A DNA stretch of 64,000 nucleotides from Neptuniibacter halophilus. GTDB lineage: Bacteria; Pseudomonadota; Gammaproteobacteria; Pseudomonadales; Balneatricaceae. A program made the position numbers and the translations under genes. Below, piece by piece: positions 54,290 through 62,890 of the stretch; position 1 is the first letter of the stretch, and the number at the start of each line of letters is the position of its first letter. Below the pieces are notes generated by a model that saw nothing but the letters and a program-made list of their open reading frames with translations, was not told the origin of the DNA and did not search any database. The DNA lies in assembly GCF_030295765.1 (NCBI RefSeq), contig NZ_AP027292.1, forward strand, positions 1,736,001 through 1,800,000, written 5' to 3'.

Positions 54290-55387
54290 ATGAGTTGCGT
54301 ACTGTTTAACGAATACCCGACGCAGGATGGCAAAAAGATCGTTGAGATCAGCCTGAATGCGGAGCGCTCGCTGAATGCCCTGACGCTGGAAATGATCGAC
54401 CTGATCCAGCCGAAGCTGGATGCGTGCAAAAACGATGACAGCGTGGCTGCGGTGATCCTCGACAGTGCCGGCGAGAAAGCGTTCTGTGCCGGCGGTGACG
54501 TGGTTAACCTGTATAAATCCATGACCGGTGGCGGCGATCCGGCGTTCCCGGAAGACTTCTTCACCCGCGAATATACGCTCGACTACACCATCCATACCTA
54601 TCCCAAGCCAATTATCTGCTGGGGCAGCGGTATTGTGATGGGGGGTGGCATGGGCCTGATGAACGGCTGCAGCCACCGTATCGTGACCGAGACCTCACAC
54701 ATGGCGATGCCGGAAGTGACGATTGGTTTGTACCCTGACGTAGGCGGTAGCTGGTTCCTGAACCATATGCCGGGCCGTACCGGCTTGTTCCTGGGGCTGA
54801 CCGGCAACCCGATGTACGCCGCAGATGCCCTGTTCCTGGGGCTGGCGGATCGCTTTGTTGCTGCTGAACTGCGCCAGAGCATGGTTGAGCGTCTGCAGGC
54901 AGAAAGCTGGAGTGGTTGTGCTCACGCCTCGGTTAACCGGGTATTGCGTGATCTGGAAGAGGAATCCCGGCCGCAGTTTAAGGCGGAGTCTCCGATTCAG
55001 CAGCACTATGACTTTATTCAGAAGATTACCGATCAGGACAGTGTTGAAGAGATTGTGGAAGCACTGCTGGCGGTTGAGAGTGAAGACAAGTGGATTCTGC
55101 GCTCACAGAAAGCGATTAAACACGGCAGCCCGCTGGCGATCAACCTGATCGCGCAGCAACTGGAAGTGACGAAACATATGTCACTGAAAGAGGTGTTCTG
55201 TGCCGAGATGATCCTTTCCGTGCAGAGCTGCAAGCACCGCGAGTTCCCGGAAGGGGTACGTGCGCTGCTGGTCGATAAAGACGGCAAGCCGGAGTGGACG
55301 TTCAAAACCCTGGCTGATGTGGATCAGGCAAAAGTGGCTGAGTTCTTCGTCTCCCCGTGGGAAACCAATCCACTGATCGATCTATAA
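54290..55387 (+). CDS. 3-hydroxyisobutyryl-CoA hydrolase
   Basis: About 365 residues from the ATG at 54290, which lies 10 bases after the hydratase stop; the frame is open upstream within that gene. The crotonase-like core has KAFCAGGDVVNLYKSM and GSGIVMGGGMGLMNGCSH. MAMPEVTIGLYPDVGGSWFL has the glutamate and aspartate typical of hydrolases of this family, and a longer C-terminus distinguishes it from hydratases. It removes CoA from 3-hydroxyisobutyryl-CoA before MmsB. Confidence 0.9.
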   Translation: MSCVLFNEYPTQDGKKIVEISLNAERSLNALTLEMIDLIQPKLDACKNDDSVAAVILDSAGEKAFCAGGDVVNLYKSMTGGGDPAFPEDFFTREYTLDYTIHTYPKPIICWGSGIVMGGGMGLMNGCSHRIVTETSHMAMPEVTIGLYPDVGGSWFLNHMPGRTGLFLGLTGNPMYAADALFLGLADRFVAAELRQSMVERLQAESWSGCAHASVNRVLRDLEEESRPQFKAESPIQQHYDFIQKITDQDSVEEIVEALLAVESEDKWILRSQKAIKHGSPLAINLIAQQLEVTKHMSLKEVFCAEMILSVQSCKHREFPEGVRALLVDKDGKPEWTFKTLADVDQAKVAEFFVSPWETNPLIDL

Positions 55388-55398
55388 CCATAACCGGT

Positions 55399-55449
55399 AG
55401 GAGGCCAGTCCCTGGCCGAATCGCTACACCGTATCAGGGACAGGCTCCT
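55399..55449 (+). other. Long hairpin before mmsB
   Basis: AGGAG (55399-55403) pairs with CTCCT (55445-55449), and GTCCCTG (55408-55414) pairs with CAGGGAC (55435-55441). It sits in the 137-base gap between hydrolase and mmsB genes. Confidence 0.6.
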
Positions 55450-55524
55450 GCAACGACTTGAACATAAACAGAGTGCTATAGGTTTGCGCCTGGGCAATCG
55501 GAAAATAATAAAAGGGCTAGAGAA

Positions 55525-56415
55525 ATGGCAACAATCGGATTTATTGGTCTGGGCAACATGGGTGGCCCAATGGCGATCAACCTGGTTAAAGCGGGTCACA
55601 GTGTTAAAGCGTTCGACCTGTCTCAGGATGCAATTCAGAAAGTGGTCGCCGAAGGCGGTCAGGCAGCCAGCTCTGCGGTAGAGGCCGCGACCGGTGCTGA
55701 GTTTGTTATCACTATGCTGCCAGCCGGCAAACACGTTGAAGGCCTGATGGTCACCGGCGATGCGCCGCTGTTTGACGTGGTGGCTGACGGTGCTCTGATT
55801 ATTGATTCCTCAACCATCGACGCGGACACGGCCAAGCGTGTTGCAGCGATCGGTGCCGAGCGCGGTATCAGCTTTATCGATGCGCCGGTATCCGGTGGTG
55901 TGGGTGGTGCTGTCGCCGGTACGCTGGCGTTTATGGTTGGCGCCTCCGAAGCTCAGTTCAGCAAAGCAAAACCGATTCTGGACTGCATGGGCAAAAACAT
56001 CTTCCACGCCGGTGACAACGGCGCGGGACAGGTCGCTAAAGCCTGCAACAACATGATGCTGGCGATCCTCATGACCGGTACCTGTGAAGCCCTGAACATG
56101 GGTATCAAGAACGGTCTGGATCCGGCCGTGCTGTCTGAAATCATGAAGCAGAGCTCCGGTAACAACTGGGCGCTGCAGGTGTATAACCCGGTACCGGGTG
56201 TGATGGAGGGCGTACCTTCCTCCAACGATTATCAGGGTGGCTTCCAGGTCGATCTGATGTTCAAGGATCTGGGTCTGGCGATGGAACTGAGCCAGATGAG
56301 CGCGTCGCCTACGCCAATGGGCTCTCAGGCGCGTGCACTGTTTAACCTGCACAAAGCCAATGGCAACGGCGGTCTGGACTTCTCCAGCGTGCTGCGCCTG
56401 TATCAGGATCAGTAA
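55525..56415 (+). CDS. mmsB: 3-hydroxyisobutyrate dehydrogenase
   Basis: A 296-residue beta-hydroxyacid dehydrogenase. The Rossmann motif IGFIGLGNMGGPMAINLVKA, substrate loop FIDAPVSGGVGGAVAG and catalytic lysine in GAGQVAKACNNMML are all present. It oxidises 3-hydroxyisobutyrate to methylmalonate semialdehyde with NAD, giving MmsA its substrate. Confidence 0.95.
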   Translation: MATIGFIGLGNMGGPMAINLVKAGHSVKAFDLSQDAIQKVVAEGGQAASSAVEAATGAEFVITMLPAGKHVEGLMVTGDAPLFDVVADGALIIDSSTIDADTAKRVAAIGAERGISFIDAPVSGGVGGAVAGTLAFMVGASEAQFSKAKPILDCMGKNIFHAGDNGAGQVAKACNNMMLAILMTGTCEALNMGIKNGLDPAVLSEIMKQSSGNNWALQVYNPVPGVMEGVPSSNDYQGGFQVDLMFKDLGLAMELSQMSASPTPMGSQARALFNLHKANGNGGLDFSSVLRLYQDQ

Positions 56416-56434
56416 TTCTGAACGGATAATCAGC

Positions 56435-56462
56435 GGCCCGCTGCCCAGGTCAGTGGCGGGCC
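56435..56462 (+). other. Hairpin between mmsB and prpE
   Basis: GGCCCGC (56435-56441) pairs with GCGGGCC (56456-56462). A third intercistronic stem in this operon without a T tract. Confidence 0.55.
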
Positions 56463-56499
56463 AGCCAACCTGATAAAAAAAATAATGAGGTTGAACACC

Positions 56500-58389
56500 A
56501 TGGGATATAACGAAGAATATCAGTCTGCCCTCGATAATACGGAAGCCTACTGGGCAGAGCAGGCGGACAGCATTGCCTGGTACAAAAAACCTGAAACCAC
56601 CGTCAGCCAGACCGATTTCGGCACCTATAGCTGGTACCCCGACGGTGAACTCAATAGCTGCTATCTGGCGCTGGACTACCATGTGGCCAACGGCCGTGGT
56701 GAACAGGTCGCGCTGTATCACGATTCTCCTGCCTCCGGTAACAAAGAAGCGATCACTTACAACCAGATGCTGGATCGCGTTTCCCGTTTCGCCGGTGCAC
56801 TGAAGGCGCAGGGCGTAGAGAAAGGCGACACCATCCTGATCTATATGCCGATGATCCCGGAAGCGGCGGTTGCCATGCTCGCCTGTGCACGCCTCGGTGC
56901 GGTGCACTCCGTGGTATTCGGTGGCTTTGCGCCCAACGAGATGGCGATCCGTATCGACGACGCCAATCCGAAGATGATCCTGACCGCCTCCTGCGGTATC
57001 GAATTTGATAAGAAGATCGCTTACAAACCGCTGGTGGACAAAGCGATCGATCTGGCGACCCACAAACCGCAGAACACCATCGTCTGTCAGCGTGACATGC
57101 TGAAAGCTGAGCTGAACAGCGAACGCGATCTGGACTGGTATCAGGTTCAGGAAGGTGTTGAGCCTGCAGAATGTGTTGCGGTGAAGGGCGCTGATCCGCT
57201 CTACATCCTTTACACCTCCGGCACGACCGGCCAGCCAAAGGGTATTGTGCGCGATAACGGCGGTCATGCGGTGGCACTGAAATACGCCCTGCACAATATC
57301 TGCGGGATGAAGCCGGGCGATGTCTGGTGGGCAGCCTCCGATATCGGTTGGGTTGTGGGCCACTCCTACATCGTTTACGGGCCGCTGATGGCGGGCTGCA
57401 GCGCGGTATTCTTTGAAGGCAAACCGATTAAGACCCCGGATGCCGGCACCTTCTGGCGGGTGGTTGAAGAGTACGGTGTTAACTCCATGTTCTGTGCGCC
57501 GACCGCATTCCGTGCGATCCGCAAAGAGGACCCGGAGGGGGCGCTGTCAAAAGATTACAACCTCAGCAGCCTGAAATGGGTGTTCGTGGCGGGTGAAAAA
57601 CTCGACTCCTCCACCTACCACTGGCTCTCTGATCTGCTGCAGGTACCGGTGATCGATCACTGGTGGCAGACCGAAACCGGCTGGCCAATGACCTCGCCGA
57701 TGATGGGCTGGGATAACCCGTCCGAATCCCGTCTGGGTTCTACCAACAAGCCGGTACCGGGCTACGATATTCGTGTGCTGGATGGTGAGGGTAACGAAGT
57801 GGCCGACGGTGACGCGGGCAATATCTGCGTTAAGCTGCCGATGCCACCGGGCGTTGCCTGGAGTATCTGGAACAACAACCAGCGCTATGTCAGCTCCTAT
57901 CTGGAAGCGTTCCCGGGCTACTACCACACCGGCGATGGCGGCTATAAGGATGAAGATGGCTACATCTACATCACCGGCCGTACCGACGATGTAATCAACG
58001 TATCCGGCCACCGTTTATCCACAGGCGAGATGGAAGAGGTGGTTTCCGCCCACGCTGAAGTCGCTGAATGCGCCGTGATCGGTGTCAACGACGAGCTCAA
58101 AGGGCAGTTGCCGGTTGGTCTGATTGTGCTGAAAGCGGGATCAGAGATCGACGAAGAGCAGCTTCAGGCTGAACTGGTGCAGATGGTTCGCGATCAGGTC
58201 GGTGCACTCGCCTGCTTCCGTACCGCCATTGTGGTACAGCGTCTGCCGAAGACCCGCTCCGGTAAGATCCTGCGCGCCATTCTGCGTAAGATCGCGGCTC
58301 AGGAAGAATACAAAATGCCTTCCACCATTGATGATCCGGCCATTCTCGGCGAGATCGAACAACTGATCGAAGCGCGCGGCGCTATCTGA
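56500..58389 (+). CDS. prpE: Propionyl-CoA synthetase
   Basis: About 629 residues from the ATG at 56500, the usual PrpE length. GAGG lies nine bases ahead; an ATG at 56485 is less likely. The motifs are YTSGTTGQPKGIVRDNGGHA, WWQTETGWPM, YHTGDGGYKDEDG, DVINVSGHRLSTGEMEE and acetylatable lysine in KTRSGKIL. The IVRDNGGH block is particular to propionyl-CoA rather than acetyl-CoA synthetases. It joins valine breakdown to propionate activation. Confidence 0.92.
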   Translation: MGYNEEYQSALDNTEAYWAEQADSIAWYKKPETTVSQTDFGTYSWYPDGELNSCYLALDYHVANGRGEQVALYHDSPASGNKEAITYNQMLDRVSRFAGALKAQGVEKGDTILIYMPMIPEAAVAMLACARLGAVHSVVFGGFAPNEMAIRIDDANPKMILTASCGIEFDKKIAYKPLVDKAIDLATHKPQNTIVCQRDMLKAELNSERDLDWYQVQEGVEPAECVAVKGADPLYILYTSGTTGQPKGIVRDNGGHAVALKYALHNICGMKPGDVWWAASDIGWVVGHSYIVYGPLMAGCSAVFFEGKPIKTPDAGTFWRVVEEYGVNSMFCAPTAFRAIRKEDPEGALSKDYNLSSLKWVFVAGEKLDSSTYHWLSDLLQVPVIDHWWQTETGWPMTSPMMGWDNPSESRLGSTNKPVPGYDIRVLDGEGNEVADGDAGNICVKLPMPPGVAWSIWNNNQRYVSSYLEAFPGYYHTGDGGYKDEDGYIYITGRTDDVINVSGHRLSTGEMEEVVSAHAEVAECAVIGVNDELKGQLPVGLIVLKAGSEIDEEQLQAELVQMVRDQVGALACFRTAIVVQRLPKTRSGKILRAILRKIAAQEEYKMPSTIDDPAILGEIEQLIEARGAI

Positions 58390-58472
58390 ATCAGTTAACC
58401 CCCTCAGGGCGGCCGGGCGAAGCATAACCCGGTTGCCCGACCTGTTGTCACTTATTCATTTTGCACTCTTAG

Positions 58473-58508
58473 CCGGCCATGTTGCTTAGCGCATGGGCCG
58501 GTCTTTTT
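58473..58508 (+). terminator. Terminator downstream of prpE
   Basis: CCGGCCATG pairs with CATGGGCCGG (one bulged G) around TTGCTTAGCG, then TCTTTTT. It ends the mms-prpE transcript. Confidence 0.8.
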
Positions 58509-58548
58509 ATGTCCGGACGCCTTCGGCAAACCAGATCCCAAGCCGTAG

Positions 58549-58669
58549 GGTGCAATAGCGAAGCGTATTGCACCGTTTACCGAAGCGTATTGCACCGTTT
58601 ACCGAAGCGTATTGCACCGTTAACCGCAGCGTATTGCACAGTTCACCTCCGCGTATTGCACGATATTCA
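58549..58669. repeat. REP hairpin extended into five 22-bp tandem units
   Basis: GGTGCAATA (58549-58557) pairs with TATTGCACC (58566-58574), the same arms as the repeats next to the RAYT gene. From 58560 a 22-bp unit (GAAGCGTATTGCACCGTTTA and CC) runs five times to 58669. Units 1 and 2 are identical, 3 has one change, 4 and 5 are progressively diverged. Confidence 0.9.
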
Positions 58670-58701
58670 AACCCATTAAAGCGAATCGCTCCGTTCCGCT
58701 T

Positions 58702-58719
58702 ATTAGGGAAAACCCTAAT
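58702..58719. promoter_or_regulatory. Inverted repeat ATTAGGG-AAAA-CCCTAAT, best copy of a shared motif
   Basis: Perfect seven-base arms around AAAA, 114 bases upstream of the short-chain dehydrogenase gene. The same 6-4-6 pattern occurs upstream of ETF-QO and etfB at similar distances. Confidence 0.6.
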
Positions 58720-58833
58720 TATTTCTCGCAATCGCAGCAGAAAAACGCTATAAATGAGGGCTGACAAACCAAGCTATTTCAAGCCTGTTCCGTTGAGCTT
58801 AACGGCTCCGGAGCCGGACTAAGGAGAATAAGA

Positions 58834-59595
58834 ATGCAGATTAAAGACAGTGTATTTGTCATCACCGGTGGTGGTCGCGGACTGGGTCGTGCCATGGCGG
58901 AAAACCTGGCGAAACTGGGCGGTAAACTGGCCCTGATCGACCTCAGTCAGGAGAACCTGGATGAAGCCTGCGCGGCCTGTGCCGAGCACGGCAGCGAAGC
59001 CCGTGGCTACATCTGCAACATCACCGATGAATCTGCAGTGGAATCAACCTTTGCTCAGATCAAAGCCGATTTCGGCCAGATCAACGGTCTGGTAAACAAC
59101 GCCGGCCTGATGCGCGACGGTATGCTGATCAAAGTTAAAGACGGCGAGCTGCAGGCGAAAATGAGCCTTGAGCAGTTCCAGTCTGTAGTCGACGTCAACA
59201 TGACCGGCACCTTCCTTTGTGGCCGTGAAGCGGCGGCCGTCATGGCGGTACAGGGCAACGGTGGTGTGATCGTGAACATCTCCTCCGTATCCCGCGCTGG
59301 CAATATGGGCCAGACCAACTACTCCGCCACCAAAGCGGCCGTAGCCACCATGGTTACAAGCTGGGCCGGCGAACTGGCACGTCACGGCATCCGCGTGGGT
59401 GGTATTGCACCGGGCGTTATCGCCACCGAGATGACTGCACAGATGAAACCGGAAGCGATCGATCGCATGATCTCTGCGGTACCCCTGCGCCGTCTGGGCG
59501 AAGTAGACGAAATGGCTCACACCCTGCAGTACATCATCGAAAACGACTTCTTTACCGGCCGCATCATCGAGATGGATGGCGGTCTGCGTATCTGA
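58834..59595 (+). CDS. Short-chain dehydrogenase/reductase (FabG-like)
   Basis: A 253-residue classical SDR. NAD(P) loop TGGGRGLGRAMA, NNAGL, catalytic serine in NISSVSRAGNMG and YSATK for tyrosine/lysine. D39 region LALIDLSQ suggests NAD preference. AAGGAG precedes the ATG. Near the valine and ETF genes a 3-hydroxyacyl-CoA dehydrogenase role is plausible, but FabG-type reductase activity is equally possible. It ends at a strong terminator. Confidence 0.88.
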   Translation: MQIKDSVFVITGGGRGLGRAMAENLAKLGGKLALIDLSQENLDEACAACAEHGSEARGYICNITDESAVESTFAQIKADFGQINGLVNNAGLMRDGMLIKVKDGELQAKMSLEQFQSVVDVNMTGTFLCGREAAAVMAVQGNGGVIVNISSVSRAGNMGQTNYSATKAAVATMVTSWAGELARHGIRVGGIAPGVIATEMTAQMKPEAIDRMISAVPLRRLGEVDEMAHTLQYIIENDFFTGRIIEMDGGLRI

Positions 59596-59618
59596 TTTCA
59601 GAAGGCGTTGATACCAGG

Positions 59619-59643
59619 AGCCCGCTGTTTAGCGGGCTTTTTT
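59619..59643 (+). terminator. Terminator downstream of the short-chain dehydrogenase
   Basis: AGCCCGCT (59619-59626) pairs with AGCGGGCT (59631-59638) around GTTT, followed by five T residues. Confidence 0.93.
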
Positions 59644-59665
59644 GTGGTTGGCGTATTTCGGAAAT

Positions 59666-59744
59666 GGTGCAATACACTTCGTTATTGCACCCTACACTTG
59701 GAACAGAGAGATGGCGTAGGTTGGATTAGCGCAGCCTAATCCAA
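59666..59744. repeat. Composite REP element, left copy
   Basis: GGTGCAATA-CACTTCGT-TATTGCACC, a 20-bp spacer (starts ACTTGGAACAGAG) preceded by CTAC, and a second palindrome TTGGATTAG-CGCAGC-CTAATCCAA. A same-orientation copy occurs at 60844-60922, on the other side of the HNH gene. Confidence 0.88.
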
Positions 59745-59828
59745 AATTGAGCTCTTTCTTTATTTCGCCTCTTATCCGGCTTCGACGCTGCCTCCGTAAT
59801 GGGCATTTGTTTGGTTCAATGCTGCTGT

Positions 59829-60650
59829 CTATGTCGTCGCAGAGCTAGCCTTGGCATGCTGAATCATTCCCTTAAGCTCATCGATAGAGAGGGTTTGGGA
59901 TTGTTTTCTGTGCACAACTGCGTGGCAATTTGCACAGAGAGGCACTAGATCGGTTTCAGGGTCGATAAGGGTCGGCTGATCTAGCGTTGAAACAGGGACA
60001 ATGTGATGGATGTGTATAAACCCATCCGCATAATCACCATAGAAATCCTTGAAATTGAAGTTGCATGCGGCGCAAGTTAAGCCGTGGATAGCAATCGCTT
60101 GTTGCCTGTATTTGATATTTCGTTCGTAGGTGGTGACAAAACGCTGATTGGGTTTACCCTCACTGCCCGACTCTAGTTGATAGCCGCTGTCATTGAGTGG
60201 GTGTTCTGTTTCCTCGAGCTCAGATACAGTGATTACTTGATTGGGCTCTAGCTGAGAAAGGATTCTTTCAAAGCCGGTTGTGTCTATCGGTCGAACACCG
60301 TTTCTCCAATAATTGCTCTTCTGATTGTCCGGAATGGTTTCAAGGTAAGTACCATCAGTTTTTGCCATGATTGGAACCGTAAATGGTGCATAATCAATGA
60401 TCGTGGCGAACAGGTCACCTTTGTCACTACTTCTGTCGGGATAGACTTTGCCAATCACAGCCTTAGCAAAGTAATGGGGGGCGTCGTCTAAACGCTTATC
60501 TCTGTATTGAAGGTTTTTGATTTTTCCCTTGTAGTAAAGCACTTCAGTACCGGGCAATAGATACTTTTGATAGCGCTTCGGGAAATGATAAAGGGAGCCG
60601 GTTTGGTCATCCCATTGAGACTCGTCATTCTCTGTAATTACTGCCTGCAC
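59829..60650 (-). CDS. HNH endonuclease with PUA/EVE-like N-terminal region (candidate modification-dependent nuclease)
   Basis: A 273-residue protein. The C-terminal HNH domain (about 185-255) has zinc cysteines C193-x2-C196 and C239-x2-C242, catalytic HH at 215-216 in HIHHIVPVS, and LVPLCANCHAVVH. The N-terminal part (about 18-115) begins YHFPKRYQKYLLPGTEVLYY, recalling EVE/PUA-like domains that read modified bases. This is an uncertain match made by eye. If right, the architecture fits a type IV-like restriction enzyme. The gene is AT-richer than its neighbours (27 of 60 G/C in 60361-60420) and bracketed by composite REP copies, so it was probably acquired. Confidence 0.8.
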   Translation of the reverse strand: MQAVITENDESQWDDQTGSLYHFPKRYQKYLLPGTEVLYYKGKIKNLQYRDKRLDDAPHYFAKAVIGKVYPDRSSDKGDLFATIIDYAPFTVPIMAKTDGTYLETIPDNQKSNYWRNGVRPIDTTGFERILSQLEPNQVITVSELEETEHPLNDSGYQLESGSEGKPNQRFVTTYERNIKYRQQAIAIHGLTCAACNFNFKDFYGDYADGFIHIHHIVPVSTLDQPTLIDPETDLVPLCANCHAVVHRKQSQTLSIDELKGMIQHAKASSATT

Positions 60651-60843
60651 GATACATCCTTATACTACTTCGACTACATTCAACGTGCTGAAATACAGGT
60701 ATTTCTGTGGCCTTAATATCTATTGAATCGATATAGGCTGCAAGAGATGAATAGTATCAGATGAAGAATAAACAACGCCGGTAAACCGTGAAGTATGCCG
60801 TCGGCTGACGGTGTAATACGGTAAACGGTTCAAGACGGTAAAC

Positions 60844-60922
60844 GGTGCAATACACTGCGTTATTGCATCCTACATTCGGAACAGAGATCTGGCGTAGGTT
60901 GGATTAGCGAAGCGTAATCTAA
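60844..60922. repeat. Composite REP element, right copy
   Basis: GGTGCAATA-CACTGCGT-TATTGCATC, spacer starting ATTCGGAACAGAG, then GTAGGTTGGATTAG and a diverged right arm. It has the same length (79 bases), order and orientation as the copy at 59666-59744, with about a dozen differences. Confidence 0.88.
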
Positions 60923-60954
60923 CCATTCGATGGAGGCTCAGCTTCTTGTGCCCA

Positions 60955-60994
60955 TAAAAAAATCCGCAACCCCTATGAGCGGGGCTGCGGATTT
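60955..60994 (-). terminator. Terminator of ETF-QO
   Basis: Read on the minus strand, AAATCCGCA (60960-60968) pairs with TGCGGATTT (60986-60994), with CCCC/GGGG inside; seven T residues end it. Confidence 0.9.
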
Positions 60995-61017
60995 CAGAAC
61001 GCGGTTAAGCGGGTCGA

Positions 61018-62673
61018 TTACATATTCGGGTAGTTCGGGCCGCCCATGCCTTCGGGGGTGACCCAGCGGATGTTCTGAGCCGGGTCTTTGATGTCGCAGG
61101 TTTTGCAGTGCAGGCAGTTCTGGCTGTTGATCTGGAAGCGTTCGCCGCCGTTCTCTTCATCGGTAACCACTTCATAGACACCGGCCGGGCAGTAGCGCTG
61201 TGCAGGCTCTGCGTAGGTCGGCAGGTTTTTCGCCAGCGGGATCGAGGCATCTTGCAGTTGCAGGTGGCAGGGCTGATCTTCCTCATGGTTGGTGTTCGAC
61301 AGGAACACTGAGGAGAGTTTGTCGAAGGTGAGTTTGCCATCCGGTTTCGGGTAGTCGATCGGCTGGAAGTTGCTTGCCGGCTGCATCTGGGCGTAGTCTT
61401 CGTGATCGTCGTGCAGAGTTACCGGGATCTTACCGCCAAAGATATTCTGGTCGATAAAGTTGAACGCACCGCCCATGATCGCGCCGAATTTATGCATTGC
61501 CGGGCCAAAGTTACGCGAGCGGAACAGCTCGTCGTGCAGCCAGGAGTTTTCGAACAGTTCCGCATAACGGCTCAGCTCTTTGCCGCCTTCACAGCCTGAG
61601 CTGAGCGCTTCAAAGATCGCTTCGGCACCGAGCATGCCGGATTTCATCGCAGTGTGTGTGCCTTTGATCTTGGAGAAGTTCAGGGTACCGGCGTTACAGC
61701 CCACGACCAGACCGCCCGGGAAGCTCATCTTCGGCAGGGAATTAAAGCCGCCTTTGGTGATCGCACGGGCACCGTAAGAGACCCGGGTGCCGCCGTCCAG
61801 ATGCTGCTTCAGCACCGGATGATGCTTCAGGCGCTGGAACTCATCGAACGGGCTGATATACGGATTCGCATAGTTCAGGTCGATTATCAAACCCACCACC
61901 ACCTGATTGTTGTCGGTGTGGTAGAGGAAGAAACCGCCGCTGGTACCACCCGTCAGCGGCCAGCCGGAGCCGTGAACCACCAGACCGGGTTTGTGCTGTT
62001 CAGCCGGGATATCCCACAGCTCTTTGATACCGATACCGTAGTGCTGAGCATCCGCATCGGAGGCAAGATCAAAGCGCTCGATCAGCTCTTTACCCAGATG
62101 TCCGCGACAGCCTTCGGAGAAGACGGTGTATTTGGCGTGCAGCTCCATGCCCGGCATGTAGTTCGGGCCCTGCTCGCCTTCGGCGGTCACGCCCATATCG
62201 CCGGTGGCGATCCCTTTGACGCTGCCATCGTCGTTATAGAGGACTTCCGCAGCGGCAAAACCGGGGAAGATCTCCACACCCAGTTCTTCAGCCTGTTCCG
62301 CCAGCCAGCGGCAGACGTTGCCCAGACTGACGATGTAGTTGCCGTTGTTGTGCATGGTTTTCGGCACCAGACCATTAGGGATCTTGCGGCCGCTTTCAGC
62401 ATCTTTCAGCAGGAAGACTTCATCTTCGGTGACCGGGGTGTTCAGCGGTGCGCCTTTCTCTTTCCAGTCCGGGAACAGCTCATCCAGCGCGCGGCTCTCG
62501 ATTACCGCGCCGGAAAGAATATGAGCACCCACTTCAGAGCCTTTTTCCACCACGCAGACGGTCAGCTCCTGCTCTTTTTCCTGCGCCAGTTGCGCCAGAC
62601 GGCAGGCAGTGGACAGGCCCGCCGGGCCTGCGCCTACGATAACTACGTCAAATTCCATCGACTCGCGTGTCAT
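61018..62673 (-). CDS. Electron-transfer flavoprotein-ubiquinone oxidoreductase
   Basis: A 551-residue membrane-associated flavoprotein. The FAD loop DVVIVGAGPAGLSTACRLA opens the protein. The 4Fe-4S cluster cysteines are in RYCPAGVYE and NCLHCKTCDIKDP near the C-terminus, and GHLGKEL and PMTGGTSGGF-like PLTGGTSGGFFLY lie between. It passes electrons from reduced ETF to ubiquinone, collecting the output of the acyl-CoA dehydrogenases in this window. It is divergent from etfBA, with shared motifs between them. Confidence 0.95.
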   Translation of the reverse strand: MTRESMEFDVVIVGAGPAGLSTACRLAQLAQEKEQELTVCVVEKGSEVGAHILSGAVIESRALDELFPDWKEKGAPLNTPVTEDEVFLLKDAESGRKIPNGLVPKTMHNNGNYIVSLGNVCRWLAEQAEELGVEIFPGFAAAEVLYNDDGSVKGIATGDMGVTAEGEQGPNYMPGMELHAKYTVFSEGCRGHLGKELIERFDLASDADAQHYGIGIKELWDIPAEQHKPGLVVHGSGWPLTGGTSGGFFLYHTDNNQVVVGLIIDLNYANPYISPFDEFQRLKHHPVLKQHLDGGTRVSYGARAITKGGFNSLPKMSFPGGLVVGCNAGTLNFSKIKGTHTAMKSGMLGAEAIFEALSSGCEGGKELSRYAELFENSWLHDELFRSRNFGPAMHKFGAIMGGAFNFIDQNIFGGKIPVTLHDDHEDYAQMQPASNFQPIDYPKPDGKLTFDKLSSVFLSNTNHEEDQPCHLQLQDASIPLAKNLPTYAEPAQRYCPAGVYEVVTDEENGGERFQINSQNCLHCKTCDIKDPAQNIRWVTPEGMGGPNYPNM

Positions 62674-62791
62674 GGTCGATCTCCCCTCAGATTCGTTGGA
62701 TAAGGTTCAGGCGTTAACGCCTGCCATTATCGGATTAACGGGGGCCTTCACTCAGTTTACAGAGGCCCTTTATAGGTAATGGAATCTATTA

Positions 62792-62807
62792 TAAGGGATA
62801 TCCCTAA
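62792..62807. promoter_or_regulatory. TTAGGG-N4-CCCTAA-type site proximal to ETF-QO
   Basis: TAAGGG-ATAT-CCCTAA, one arm mismatch, 118 bases upstream of the ETF-QO start codon. Confidence 0.55.
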
Positions 62808-62890
62808 TAAGTGAATAGGGTATTTATTAGCCTATGGGTGAACTTAATTGTTAGTAAGGGTGATTGCTTATTTGCAATAAATAAGTATGA

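Larger units (their letters stand above)
58390..58833 (+). other. Intergenic region prpE to short-chain dehydrogenase
   Basis: A 444-base gap without a credible gene. It holds a terminator, a REP hairpin with 22-bp tandem units and an inverted repeat (each listed). A -10-like TATAAA lies at 58749-58754. Confidence 0.8.
60651..61017. other. Intergenic region HNH gene to ETF-QO
   Basis: A 367-base gap without a credible gene. It has an AT-rich HNH promoter region (60651-60780), degenerate REP fragments (ACGGTAAACGGT twice near 60810-60850), the right composite REP copy and the ETF-QO terminator. Confidence 0.7.

Noticed and set aside
52309-54564. A 751-codon open frame opposite the isobutyryl-CoA dehydrogenase and hydratase genes
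   Set aside because: It spans two well-supported genes and their junction with no domain; a shadow frame.
55810-57363. A 517-codon open frame opposite mmsB and prpE
   Set aside because: Covers parts of two real genes and the gap between them; no motif.
58560-58669. CRISPR-like array
   Set aside because: The 22-bp units are contiguous without spacers, decay in one direction, share REP arms and have no cas genes nearby.
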